Part shown: piece by piece, positions 55,129-63,405 of the stretch
Layout of the letters: every line of letters starts with the position of its first letter
Numbering within the stretch: the first letter of the stretch is position 1
Origin: Lichenicoccus sp964242335
GTDB taxonomy: Bacteria > Pseudomonadota > Alphaproteobacteria > Acetobacterales > Acetobacteraceae
Assembly: GCA_964242335.1 (NCBI GenBank)
Contig: CAXTAY010000007.1
Span: 1 to 64,000, forward strand
Direction of reading: 5' to 3'
DNA: 64,000 bases
Notes under the pieces: generated by a model
Databases searched by the model: none
Seen by the model: the letters and a program-made list of their open reading frames with translations, nothing else
What the model was told of the DNA's origin: nothing
Made by a program: the position numbers and the translations under genes

Positions 55129-55958
55129 CGACGCTCCCTCCTTCTCCCGGTCGCCCGCGATCGCGGCGGCGCCTTTGCTTGTGCGGCTGTGCTGTAGACG
55201 GCTTCCGAAATCGCGCTTGCCGCGACGATCACTTGCGCTGCAAGCGTCTCGAAACGTCTGTCCTCAACTTGCTCCAGCGTTCCGACCGCGCTGATCGCAG
55301 CGACCACGACACCGTCGCGATCGAAGATCGGTGCTGCGATGCAGCGGCAGTTCGGCGCCTGTTCCTCGTCATCGAGCGCCCAGCCCCGACGCCGAACGTC
55401 GGCGAGCTGAAGACGAAAATCCGCCGCGTTCGTGACCGTCTTCGGCATCCGCTTCTCGAAGGCGAGGTTCGCTATCACAACGTCGAGCAGCTCAGGCGCC
55501 AACCACGCGATCAGGCTCTTGCCTAGAGCGCTGCAGTTGACAGGGAATCGTTGGCCGACGTGAGATTTGACTACAATGTCCCGTGCACCTTCGACGCGTG
55601 CAAGATAGATAGCCTCGCCCTGCTCAAACACACCAAGATGACAGGTGAGTTGAACTCGCTGTGCAAACTCGCGAAGTAGCGGCATCGCGTCCCGCTGGAG
55701 ATCATTGCTCTCGTTCGCAATCGCGGCAAGCTCCAACAACTTGAGACCCAAAGCATATCCGCCCAACGATCTCCGTTTGATCAGGCCAAGTTCGCACATC
55801 GTGGAGATAAGATGATGGGTCGAGCTCTTTGGCATGCCGAGCCGTTCCTGAATGGCGGTAAACCCGAGACCAGGTTCACGCGCAACCGCTTCCAGAAGCG
55901 CGACACCCTTCCCGAGAGCAGGAACCTTTAGACTGGAGACTTCCCCGATTTTGTTCAT
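55125..55958 (-). CDS. IclR family transcriptional regulator
   Basis: The protein has 277 residues. The N-terminal winged helix (GVALLEAVAREPGLGFTAIQ, GMPKSSTHHLISTMCEL) and the C-terminal IclR effector domain (HLGVFEQGEAIYLARVEG, NCSALGKSLIAWL, CRCIAAPIFDRDG) are clear. ATG 55958 (MNKIGEVSS) is preferred; the frame is open to 56018. It is the first gene of the GarR-GlcG-dehydrogenase-kinase unit and probably regulates it in response to a hydroxy acid. A perfect palindrome overlaps its ribosome-binding site. Confidence 0.93.
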   Translation of the reverse strand: MNKIGEVSSLKVPALGKGVALLEAVAREPGLGFTAIQERLGMPKSSTHHLISTMCELGLIKRRSLGGYALGLKLLELAAIANESNDLQRDAMPLLREFAQRVQLTCHLGVFEQGEAIYLARVEGARDIVVKSHVGQRFPVNCSALGKSLIAWLAPELLDVVIANLAFEKRMPKTVTNAADFRLQLADVRRRGWALDDEEQAPNCRCIAAPIFDRDGVVVAAISAVGTLEQVEDRRFETLAAQVIVAASAISEAVYSTAAQAKAPPRSRATGRRRERR

Positions 55959-55963
55959 TACCT

Positions 55964-55977
55964 GGAACTTGAGTTCC
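55964..55977 (-). promoter_or_regulatory. Perfect palindrome GGAACT-TG-AGTTCC at the IclR-gene leader, candidate operator
   Basis: A 14-nt palindrome with 6-bp arms begins 5 nt upstream of the iclR-type start codon, overlapping the Shine-Dalgarno region. IclR proteins bind short palindromes and usually autoregulate. Binding is inferred. Confidence 0.45.
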
Positions 55978-56232
55978 TTTGTTGATCTGACCCTGCTCGT
56001 GTCTCGAACGGCTGTCAACGACTTCTACTCACTGACGGGATGTCCGCTGCTCAAGAAGATTTCTTGTGCGATGCAGAACCAACGTGTGGACTGAAGAGTG
56101 CAATTCGACCTTGGTGTTGGTACAGCAAGCTGGCAGTAGCTTGGCTGCTTCGCCCGGAAGCCGTTCAAGCATGATGCCACCCGACGCCACCGTATTCCGA
56201 CGGAGCGACATCAGATCAAGGATTGGCCCGGG

Positions 56233-56412
56233 TATGAGGCCGGGCTACGGCGGCGTAGTCGTCCGACGTCCTGGCTGGACGAGGCGGTGCTGGCGGGGCG
56301 GCAGGCACCGCGTCGGACCACACCCGGCAGACAGCCGCTCTACTCCAACCTGGCAGTCGAGTTGGTGCTCATCCTGCGATCGGTGTTCCACCTTACCCTG
56401 CCGGCAGCTGAC
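56233..56412 (+). mobile_element. IS5-family (IS1031-like) transposase fragment
   Basis: About 60 codons in one frame: YEAGLRRRSRPTSWLDEAVL, then QAPRRTTPGRQPLYSNLAVE and LVLILRSVFHLTLPAAD. This is the N-terminal region of IS5/IS1031-type transposases (AGLRRRGSLT-x-W pattern, TTPGGQP-x-YS). The DDE catalytic core is missing, so it is a dead fragment. No ends were identified. Confidence 0.65.
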
Positions 56413-56540
56413 CGATGCGACGCTGGTAGCGTTCGCGGTGGTGGTGGGAACCGGGATCCCTTGCGGGTGTGGCTGGAGGCGGTTGCCAGATCCGCTGACT
56501 TAGTTGGAGTCGCGGCACTTCAACCTGACCGGAAAACTCC

Positions 56541-57016
56541 TTGACCGAGGAGAGACTACCTCCGGCCGAGCTGCCGGCCAAAGTCGGAAACGGTGATGTT
56601 GTGCGCTACGTGGCGGAGGCAGTGGTGCAGCTGCTGACGGAGGCTGACGTTGACGGCGTCATCGGCAACGCGTGTCGTGAGCGCACGCTGGACCGCGCGA
56701 CCTCTTGCAACGGCTATCAGGGTCGCTCGCTCGACATGCGTTTGCCCTCGCTGCAGCCCGGATCCCGAAGCTGCGGCAGGGCCGCTACTTCCCATCGTTC
56801 CTGCAGCCGCGGCAGCTCGCGGAAAAGGTTTTCTGATGGCGGTGACCGCAGGTTGGGCCGCGAAGCGGGTTGACAGGATCAGCGGCGTCTCCACCAGGCG
56901 CGTCGGTGACCCCGTGCAGGCGATGGGGCGATCGGGCATCGGCAAGAGCAACGTCAGCAAGCTGCGCCGCGATTTCGACGAGCGCATGAACGCCTTCCTC
57001 GACCGGCCGTTGCCGC
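56541..57016 (+). mobile_element. IS256-family transposase remnant, frameshifted and truncated
   Basis: The N-terminus reads TEERLPPAELPAKVGNGDVV, then AVVQLLTEADVDGVIG and NGYQGRSLDMRLPSL, typical of IS256 transposases. It changes frame near 56765 (IPKLRQGRYFPSFLQPR), meets a TGA near 56836 and resumes as GGVSTRRV-like SGVSTRRVGDPVQAMG, SGIGKSNVSKL and DERMNAFLDRPL. It ends there, before the catalytic DDE region is complete, so it is inactive. Confidence 0.75.
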
Positions 57017-57302
57017 CGGCAGAACACCACGAAGGCGATGACGTTGCTTGGCAGGCTGGTCCGGTTCGGCACGCTCCCCGGTGGGCTCGTCGCAATGCCG
57101 CCCGCAGGTCCTGCATCAGAACCGCCGATTGCCGCGCGCCGTGACCTCAGTCTTCATTCTCACTGAGGTCGGGCTACAGCAATCGCACCTCATCCCGGCT
57201 GCTCGATCTCCGTATCCGCTGCTGAAGACGCTGCACCAGTCATCAAACCGCCGCCATCGTAGGTTGACGCGAACACTCACTAATCCAGTGCGACGCCTCC
57301 GC
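57017..57302. other. Spacer after the IS256 remnant
   Basis: About 290 bp. No gene, no recognisable IS terminal repeat and no T-tract terminator were found between the transposase fragment and the stop of the amidohydrolase on the other strand. Confidence 0.4.
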
Positions 57303-58433
57303 TCAAGCGCGACGCCGAGCGATGATGGCGATCGGACCGCCGCCATCGGGTCCCTGGTGTTCTGCGCCGCCTGATACGAACAGGTCGGTCTGACCGAGTA
57401 GCCCGGCGATCGCACCGCCCACCAGTGCGCGGGCGTGACGGATCGAGCTGATGTCGCTGTCGTCCAACATGATATGACGCCGGCCCCGGATCATGCCGTT
57501 GCGCGACGGCTCCGCCTTGACGAGGACCGCGCAGATCCGGGCGGCATCGGACGGGTCGACCTGCCGCGAGGTCGGGATTTGCAGGTCCTCCAGCACGGTC
57601 TGCACCGCCGTCAGGTCGATTGCGTCGCGCATTACCGCATGTGCAATCTTCAGGTCGCCACTCCACAGCGCGCTGTTGCCAAGCACCACGATCTCGTTGC
57701 ACATCAACTCGATTCCGGCCGACGTGCTCGCCCGTCCGGACCATAATGAAGCGTCAGTTCCGATTGCCAGCTCGCTCAGCGCCTTCAGGTCGATCTCGCC
57801 GAGCGCCCCGGCGACACCGAGCGCGGAGGCACCGCGTGAGTAGGCCATCGACTTGTAGGTTTCCGCGGTCACCACCGTCTGTCCGCGTCGTGCGGCATCG
57901 GAAACCCGCAGGCTCGTCAGGAGCGGGCACTTGACCTGGACGTAATGCACATCAGCCGCGTCCTCGATCCGGGCAGATGTCATGGCGCGTCGCACCGCGG
58001 CCGCGGTCTCCTCGACCTGTTCGTGCCGTCCGATCTCTTCGGGGAGGAAATCGCGCGTGAACGCCCTGCCGATCGCGAGGGCGGAGGTGCCCTCGGGGGG
58101 CGAAAACGCAAGATCGACCGAAAACACCAGAAAATGCGGCGACAAGCCGCCCTCGGTGCCGCCCGACATCACCAGGGCGATACGGGAGGACACCGCGTCA
58201 ACGCTGCATCCCAGCCTCTCCGAGAGCAGGAGCTGCAGCGTGTTCACCGCATAGGAGCGGGTGAAGTCGTTGACGCCGCCGTTACCCTCTGTCTTGCCGA
58301 GGATCGCGACGACTGCTTCAGGTGCAACACCTCCCTCGTCGAACAACCGCCGGATGGCGGAGACATCGCCGGGATGCTCCATCGTCAGGCGATCGACCCG
58401 GCATCGCCGTGGCTCCGACGCGGCAGCCATCAT
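57303..58433 (-). CDS. Ring-opening amidohydrolase, cyanuric acid amidohydrolase/barbiturase (AtzD/TrzD family)
   Basis: This 376-residue protein of three repeated units carries the family's three Lys-Ser pairs: Lys47 (GKTEGNGGVND) with Ser90 (MSGGTEGGLSPH), Lys168 (VQVKCPLLT) with Ser203 (SRGASALGVAGALGE), and Lys306 (VLVKAEPS) with Ser354 (VSGGAEHQGPDGGG). The family opens cyanuric acid to carboxybiuret or barbiturate to ureidomalonate. The AtzG- and AtzE-like genes downstream of the divergent arm favour cyanuric acid or a related imide; barbiturate is not excluded. It is divergent from a LysR gene. Confidence 0.93.
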   Translation of the reverse strand: MMAAASEPRRCRVDRLTMEHPGDVSAIRRLFDEGGVAPEAVVAILGKTEGNGGVNDFTRSYAVNTLQLLLSERLGCSVDAVSSRIALVMSGGTEGGLSPHFLVFSVDLAFSPPEGTSALAIGRAFTRDFLPEEIGRHEQVEETAAAVRRAMTSARIEDAADVHYVQVKCPLLTSLRVSDAARRGQTVVTAETYKSMAYSRGASALGVAGALGEIDLKALSELAIGTDASLWSGRASTSAGIELMCNEIVVLGNSALWSGDLKIAHAVMRDAIDLTAVQTVLEDLQIPTSRQVDPSDAARICAVLVKAEPSRNGMIRGRRHIMLDDSDISSIRHARALVGGAIAGLLGQTDLFVSGGAEHQGPDGGGPIAIIARRRA

Positions 58434-58469
58434 CGCATGTTCCCTGCTCAGTTGAAGCCGGTGCGACGG

Positions 58470-58485
58470 TAGTGCGCTGACTACA
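58470..58485. promoter_or_regulatory. GTAGT-N6-ACTAC inverted repeat between amidohydrolase and LysR genes
   Basis: A 5-bp perfect inverted repeat with 6-bp spacer lies in the 146-bp divergent intergenic region, 37 nt upstream of the amidohydrolase start. LysR-type regulators typically bind dyads of this size in such positions. Candidate site only. Confidence 0.4.
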
Positions 58486-58579
58486 AGGGAATAGCGCTCA
58501 AAAGCGAGCGCAGTGGCCCCATTTTTGCTTCAGTCCATCCACTCACGGAAGCAGTCGGCAGGGACGGAAGGAGGCGGGA

Positions 58580-59503
58580 ATGGATCGGGAGATTTCTGGC
58601 CGCATGGGTTTCCAGGCGCGCTCGAGGTCGTTCGCGTATTTCGAGGCCGTGGCGCAGCACGGCTCGATGCGCAAGGCCGCCTCCACGATGAATGTCGCGT
58701 CCTCTGCCCTGAACCGCAAGATCCTCGATCTGGAGGCGGACCTGGGTGTATTGTTGTTCGAACGGTTGCCGCGCGGCGTGCGGATGACCAGCTCGGGGGA
58801 GATGCTGCTCAGCCACGTGCAGCGGACCGCGCGCGATCTGGAAATGACCTGCGGGCAGATCGAGGACCTGCGCGGCCTGCGCCGAGGTCATATACGATTG
58901 GCGGTGGTCGAGGCGGCGCAGCGCGTGGTCGCCAAGCTGATCGTCGCGTCGCAGAAGACGCATCCGCGCGTCACCTTCGACTACCGCATCATGGGCAGCC
59001 ATGAGGTCGTCTCCGCGGTCGTGCGCGAAGAGGTGGATATCGGTTATGCCTTCAATCCGCGTGCGGACGCTTCCTTCATCGCGGTAGCCGAGCGCGTGAA
59101 GTCGCTGCATGCCTTCGTGGCGCGGGACCATCCGCTCAGCGACCGCAAGCAGTTGCGGCTGAGCGACTGCTCGAGCTTTCCGGTGCTGTTTGGAGACACC
59201 AGCCTCGGCGGAAGACATCTGCTCGACGCCGCCGCCGAGGATGCGTCACTCTCGCTGCGCCCAGGAGTGACTGCCAATTCGATCGAGGTGCTGAAGGTAA
59301 TCGCGAGTAAAAGCCAGGGTATCTGCTTCCAACTCAATATCGACGCCGAGGAAGAGCTGGGGCTGATCGCCATCCCTCTCTCCGACCACCGGCTGCGCGG
59401 TCGCCTGGTGATCGGGGTCAAGAAGAAACGCCAGCTGCCGGGCGCTGCCGCAGTGTTTCTCGAACGCATGAAGGCCGATCTCGAACAGCACGGCGACGGT
59501 TGA
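58580..59503 (+). CDS. LysR family transcriptional regulator
   Basis: This 307-residue LTTR has an N-terminal winged helix (FAYFEAVAQHGSMRKAASTM, NVASSALNRKILDLEADLG) and a C-terminal co-inducer domain (HIRLAVVEAAQRVVAKLIV, EEVDIGYAFNPRAD). GGAGG lies before ATG 58580. It is divergent from the amidohydrolase and upstream of the transporter-amidase genes, the usual arrangement for a pathway activator; AtzR plays this role in the cyanuric acid operon of Pseudomonas ADP. Effector not known. Confidence 0.93.
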   Translation: MDREISGRMGFQARSRSFAYFEAVAQHGSMRKAASTMNVASSALNRKILDLEADLGVLLFERLPRGVRMTSSGEMLLSHVQRTARDLEMTCGQIEDLRGLRRGHIRLAVVEAAQRVVAKLIVASQKTHPRVTFDYRIMGSHEVVSAVVREEVDIGYAFNPRADASFIAVAERVKSLHAFVARDHPLSDRKQLRLSDCSSFPVLFGDTSLGGRHLLDAAAEDASLSLRPGVTANSIEVLKVIASKSQGICFQLNIDAEEELGLIAIPLSDHRLRGRLVIGVKKKRQLPGAAAVFLERMKADLEQHGDG

Positions 59504-59646
59504 GCTAGTCAGTCGGAGCCTGAGTGGTGCAAAAAGACGGACGCTGGCGGCACAAATCGCTGCTTGCCGAGGCGTGCTGTCAGGGTCTTACGTCCGTGCG
59601 AATGGCTCGAAGGCGACGCGGCGTTCTCGTCAGGGAGACAGCATCC

Positions 59647-60663
59647 ATGCCTCTACTCCCGAGACGCGGCATCGCGTCGCTGGTCATCCTCTCGGCAGCC
59701 CTTGCGATGAGCCCACCTGCCGGCGCCGCGACCGACAAGGCGGCGATGCTGTTTCCCGGCAGCATCAACGACCAGAGCTGGAATGCGTCCGGCTATGCCG
59801 GATTGACGAAGATCAAAGCGCTCGGCTTCGACGTCGCATTTTCCGAGAACGTCGGCGCTGCCGATCATGTTGACGCCATGCGCGACTACGGCCGACAGGG
59901 CTACAGCCTGATCATTGGACATTCCGGCCGATTCCTGACCGCAGCCGAACGAGTGGGACGGGAATTTCCCAAGACACAGTTCATCGTCGGTGCGGGCTCA
60001 CGCGGCTACGGTGCGAACGTCATGTCGATCGACGTCAACAACCGACATTTCGGTTGCCTGATCGGTGTGCTCGCAGCCGGCATGAGCCGCTCCGGTCATA
60101 TCGGCGGCGTCTTCGGACTGGAGGGACTACCGACCACGATCGACGAGGTCGGGAGTTTCCGGATCTGCGCCAGGATGGCCCGCCCCGGCATCGTGGTGAG
60201 CGTGCTCTATATCGCGGACATGGAGAGTGCCGAGGCAGCGAGGGAGGCAGCCTTCTCACTCATCGCCTCCGGTGCGGACGTGCTGGCCGGGCAGCTCAAT
60301 GCCGGTCAGGTCGGACTGATCCAGGCCGCCCGGGAGAAGGACGTCTTCGTGACCGGCCGCTCCTACGACCAGACCGCGATCGCGCCGAAGAACATGCTCA
60401 CCAGCGTGATCGAGAAATGGCCGGAGATGTATGCCGCGGCTGCCACAGACGTGAAATCCGGCAAGTTGTCCGGCGTGTTCAAGACCTACGGCTTCGACAC
60501 GCCCGCCTCTACCGGTGCGGCACTCGGCTATCTTCCGGCTCAGCCCTACAATCCTGTCGTCCCGATCGCGCTGCGGTCCGAACTTGAAGCGTTCCGCGCC
60601 AGGCTTGCAGCCGGCACGCTCAGGATCACGCCTACCGCTGGAGATGCGCATGGCGGTAATTGA
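59647..60663 (+). CDS. BMP/Med-family ABC substrate-binding protein
   Basis: This 338-residue periplasmic protein has a signal peptide (LLPRRGIASLVILSAALAMS, cleavage after PAGA). Family segments are MLFPGSINDQSWNASGYAGL, FIVGAGSRGYGANVMSIDVN and LIGVLAAGMSRSGHIGGVFG. BMP proteins bind nucleosides, purines and related N-heterocycles. ATG 59647 with AGGGAG upstream is chosen; the frame is open to 59524 without similarity. It belongs with two permeases downstream and probably imports the ring compound used by the amidohydrolase. Confidence 0.9.
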   Translation: MPLLPRRGIASLVILSAALAMSPPAGAATDKAAMLFPGSINDQSWNASGYAGLTKIKALGFDVAFSENVGAADHVDAMRDYGRQGYSLIIGHSGRFLTAAERVGREFPKTQFIVGAGSRGYGANVMSIDVNNRHFGCLIGVLAAGMSRSGHIGGVFGLEGLPTTIDEVGSFRICARMARPGIVVSVLYIADMESAEAAREAAFSLIASGADVLAGQLNAGQVGLIQAAREKDVFVTGRSYDQTAIAPKNMLTSVIEKWPEMYAAAATDVKSGKLSGVFKTYGFDTPASTGAALGYLPAQPYNPVVPIALRSELEAFRARLAAGTLRITPTAGDAHGGN

Positions 60664-60675
60664 GAAAGCGCCTGT

Positions 60676-61274
60676 TTGAGCGCAGCGCCGATATTGTCGG
60701 GCATCGAAAAACGCTGCGGTGCTTGCCGGATCCACGGCCGCGACGTCGCCCGGCCAGGGACCACCGCGCGGAAGGCGGCGGGCCAAGCCTTTATCCCGGC
60801 CGATCGTGCGGCCACGCGCCCGGTTCCCGCGCTGTCGATCACCGAGAACCTGATGCTTCGTGGCGTCGGCAGACCTCCCTTCTCGCGATGCGGCTGGCTC
60901 CGGCGTGGCGCCGCGGTCGCCCATGCCAGCCAAGCGATCCGGGCCTACGCGATCCGCGCCTCGTCCCCCTCGATCAGTGCCGGCGGTCGCTCGGGCGGCA
61001 ACCCGCAGAAGATCGTGCGGGCAGGCGAGATCGGCCGACGGCCCCGCGTGCTGGTCGCGCTGCAACCGACCTGGGCGCTCGATGCCGGAGCGACCCGGTC
61101 CGTCCTCGACCGAATGCTGAGGCTACGCGGCATGCGAGCCGCCATCCTCTGTATCTCCTCCGACCTCGAGGCGGTGATGGCGCTCGGCGACCGTATCGGC
61201 ATCGTGCCGCGGGGCAGGCCAGCTTCGAGCGGATCGGCCTGATGATGGGCGGCGAGACCGTGCCCGCCGGATGA
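60676..61274 (+). pseudogene. ABC transporter ATPase pseudogene (internal deletion plus frameshift)
   Basis: Only the first 16 residues of NBD1 remain (LSGIEKRCGAC). The frame then jumps to the part of NBD2 after its Walker A (HGRDVARPGTTARKAAGQA, FIPADRAATRPVPALSITEN, SGGNPQKIVRAGE, VLVALQPTWALDAGATRS). About 300 residues, including both Walker A motifs, are gone. Near 61215 a single-base shift moves the C-terminus (QASFERIGLMMGGETVPAG) into another frame, whose stop at 61274 overlaps the next ATG. The TTG 60676 start is weak. The product could not power transport. Confidence 0.85.
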
Positions 61275-62290
61275 GCATCGTGCCCAACCCGATCGCCCGC
61301 GCGCTGCTTGCCCTGCTGCTGGCGATGTCCTGCACGGCTCCGCTGGTGGCATTGGGCGGTGCCAGCCCGGCGGCGGCGGCCCGTGCATTCACCAGCGGCG
61401 CGTTCGGCTCGATCGACCGGATCGCCTTCGGGCTCGACCGTGCGACGCCCTACATCCTCTGCGGCACCGGCGTGGCCCTGTGCTTTCGCGCCCGCATCAT
61501 CAATATCGGCGGTGAGGGGCAGATCGCCCTCGGCGGCCTCGGCGCCGCCTGGGTGGTGCTCGCACATGCGAGCGCGCCACCCGTCGCGGCCGTCCTGCTG
61601 GGCCTGTCCGGTGGCATGCTGTTCGGCGCCGTCTGGGCGATCCTGGCAGCCGTGATCAATGTCACCCGCGGCGTGAACGAGGTCGTGGTGACGCTGCTGA
61701 TGAACTTCGTCGCGCTGCTGCTGGTCGAGGTGGCGCTGCACGGCCCGGTCGGCGAGACCGGCGCCGGCTTCCTGCAGTCGCCGCTGCTGCCGGAGGCATC
61801 GATCTTCCCGCTGCTGATCGCGGGTTCCGATCTGCATGCCGGGATCCTGGTCGCGGTTGCGGTGGCCCTCCTGGCGCAGGTGTTCCTGTACCGCACCAGC
61901 TGGGGGTTTGGCCTGCGGGTGATCGGAGAAAGCCGGCAGGCAGCGGCCTACGGGGGCTATTCCGTGGCGCGTACGACGATCGGGCTGATGGCGCTGGCCG
62001 GGGCACTGGCAGGCCTGGCCGGCGCGATCGAGGTGCTCGGGGTGCAGTACCGGATGATCGACGGCTTCTCGCGCGGCTTCGGCTTCAATGCCATCACCGT
62101 CGCCTTGCTGGCGACGCTGGAGCCGTGGGTGGTAATCCCCGCGGGACTGTTCCTCGCCTTCCTCGAGGCCGGCACCGCGGCGATGCAGCGCCAGACCAAC
62201 GTGCCTTCCTCGCTGGTGACGGTGACGCAAGGCCTGACCATGCTGTTCGTGCTCGCCGCGACCGCCCGGCGGATCGGCGAGCGTCGTTGA
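61271..62290 (+). CDS. BMP-type ABC transporter permease 1
   Basis: This 339-residue inner-membrane protein has 8-9 helices and the nucleobase/nucleoside branch signature of BPD_transp_2: FRARIINIGGEGQIALGGLG, NVTRGVNEVVVTLLMNFVAL and GESRQAAAYGGYSVARTT. It pairs with permease 2. ATG 61271 overlaps the original stop of the decayed ATPase (ATGA), showing that the operon was once fully coupled. The permease itself shows no damage. Confidence 0.93.
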   Translation: MSIVPNPIARALLALLLAMSCTAPLVALGGASPAAAARAFTSGAFGSIDRIAFGLDRATPYILCGTGVALCFRARIINIGGEGQIALGGLGAAWVVLAHASAPPVAAVLLGLSGGMLFGAVWAILAAVINVTRGVNEVVVTLLMNFVALLLVEVALHGPVGETGAGFLQSPLLPEASIFPLLIAGSDLHAGILVAVAVALLAQVFLYRTSWGFGLRVIGESRQAAAYGGYSVARTTIGLMALAGALAGLAGAIEVLGVQYRMIDGFSRGFGFNAITVALLATLEPWVVIPAGLFLAFLEAGTAAMQRQTNVPSSLVTVTQGLTMLFVLAATARRIGERR

Positions 62291-63216
62291 CCCCCGTCGT
62301 CATCGCCTTCCTCGCCTCCACCATCCGCATCGCGACCCCGATGCTCTTTGCCGCCATCGGGGCCATCGTCACCGAGCAGGCTGGGATCTTCGCCGTCGGC
62401 CTCGAGGGGATGATGCTCGCCGGCGCGTTCGCCGCAGCGGTGACGACGGCAGCCACCGACAGCGCGCTGGCGGGACTGCTCGCGAGCGCCATCGCCGGCG
62501 CACTGGTCGGCGGCACCGTGGCGCTGATCGCGCTGCGTTTCGGGGCCGACCAGATGGTGACCGGCCTCGCCGTGAATACGCTGGCTGCCGGCGTCACCAG
62601 CTTCCTGCTCCGCATCGCCCACCACGGCCATGAACCGGTCATTCGACTGACGCTGCTGAGCGACTGGCCGATCCCGGGCTTGGCCGCCATCCCGGTGGCC
62701 GGGCCGCTGCTGTTCCACCAGCAGCCCCTGACCTATGTCGGGTTCGCGGCCTTCCTGCCGCTCGCGTGGTTCATGTCCAGGACCCAGACCGGCCTGCGAC
62801 TCCGCGCGGTGGGCGAAAACCCTGCCGCTGCTTTCGTGACTGGCACCGATCCGGGTCGCATCCGCCTCGCCGCGACGGTCGGAGGGGCCGCCGCCGCGGG
62901 CCTCGGTGGCGCGGTGCTGGTGCTGCAGCAGGTCGGCACCTTCACCGACGCGATGACCGGTGGCCGCGGCTTTCTCGCCCTGGCCGCGGTCATCGTCGGC
63001 CGCTGGCAGCCGGCCGCGACCGTCGCGGCGTGCCTGGTGTTCGCCGCCGCCGAGGCGTTGGAACTTCGCGTCGAGCAGTTCGGACTGACGTTCAGCTCCT
63101 ACAGTGTCGAGATGCTGCCCTACCTGATCGCGGTGCTGGTGCTCGCGGCCATCGGGCGCTCCGGCCGCATGCCGGCAGCGCTCGGTCGCCGCTATCACCG
63201 CGATACCGCACCCTAG
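62287..63216 (+). CDS. BMP-type ABC transporter permease 2
   Basis: This 309-residue membrane protein is the second permease of the pair: MLFAAIGAIVTEQAGIFAVG, LEGMMLAGAFAAAV, RFGADQMVTGLAVNTLAAGV and GGRGFLALAAVIVGRWQP. TTG 62287 overlaps the permease 1 stop as TTGA and gives a normal N-terminus; no ATG is available before the first helix. The next gene (AtzG-like) starts 9 bp after its TAG. Intact. Confidence 0.92.
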   Translation: MTPVVIAFLASTIRIATPMLFAAIGAIVTEQAGIFAVGLEGMMLAGAFAAAVTTAATDSALAGLLASAIAGALVGGTVALIALRFGADQMVTGLAVNTLAAGVTSFLLRIAHHGHEPVIRLTLLSDWPIPGLAAIPVAGPLLFHQQPLTYVGFAAFLPLAWFMSRTQTGLRLRAVGENPAAAFVTGTDPGRIRLAATVGGAAAAGLGGAVLVLQQVGTFTDAMTGGRGFLALAAVIVGRWQPAATVAACLVFAAAEALELRVEQFGLTFSSYSVEMLPYLIAVLVLAAIGRSGRMPAALGRRYHRDTAP

Positions 63217-63225
63217 GACGCCACG

Positions 63226-63405
63226 ATGCATGCTGACGAAGCGGAAGAAGGGATCAGGCTGGCGGCGCGCCTCGGGATCAGCGTGCCGGAGCACGATCAA
63301 GCGGGCTTCGCCGAAGCCCTCGCGCGGCTGTTCGACCAGGCCGCACTGGTGCTGTCCCTGCCTCTGCCGCCGGCGGGTGCGTCACCCCAGGGCTTCGAGC
63401 CATGA
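63226..63405 (+). CDS. AtzG-like small subunit (DUF4089) of a carboxybiuret-type hydrolase
   Basis: This 59-residue protein has the DUF4089 pattern: RLAARLGISVPEHDQAGFAE, then ALARLFDQAALVLSLPLPP and a GFEP end. In Pseudomonas ADP, AtzG is the GatC-like partner needed for stable AtzE amidase. ATG 63226 follows permease 2 by 9 bp, and its TGA overlaps the amidase ATG (ATGA), just as in atzG-atzE pairs. Short size makes it easy to miss. Confidence 0.8.
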   Translation: MHADEAEEGIRLAARLGISVPEHDQAGFAEALARLFDQAALVLSLPLPPAGASPQGFEP

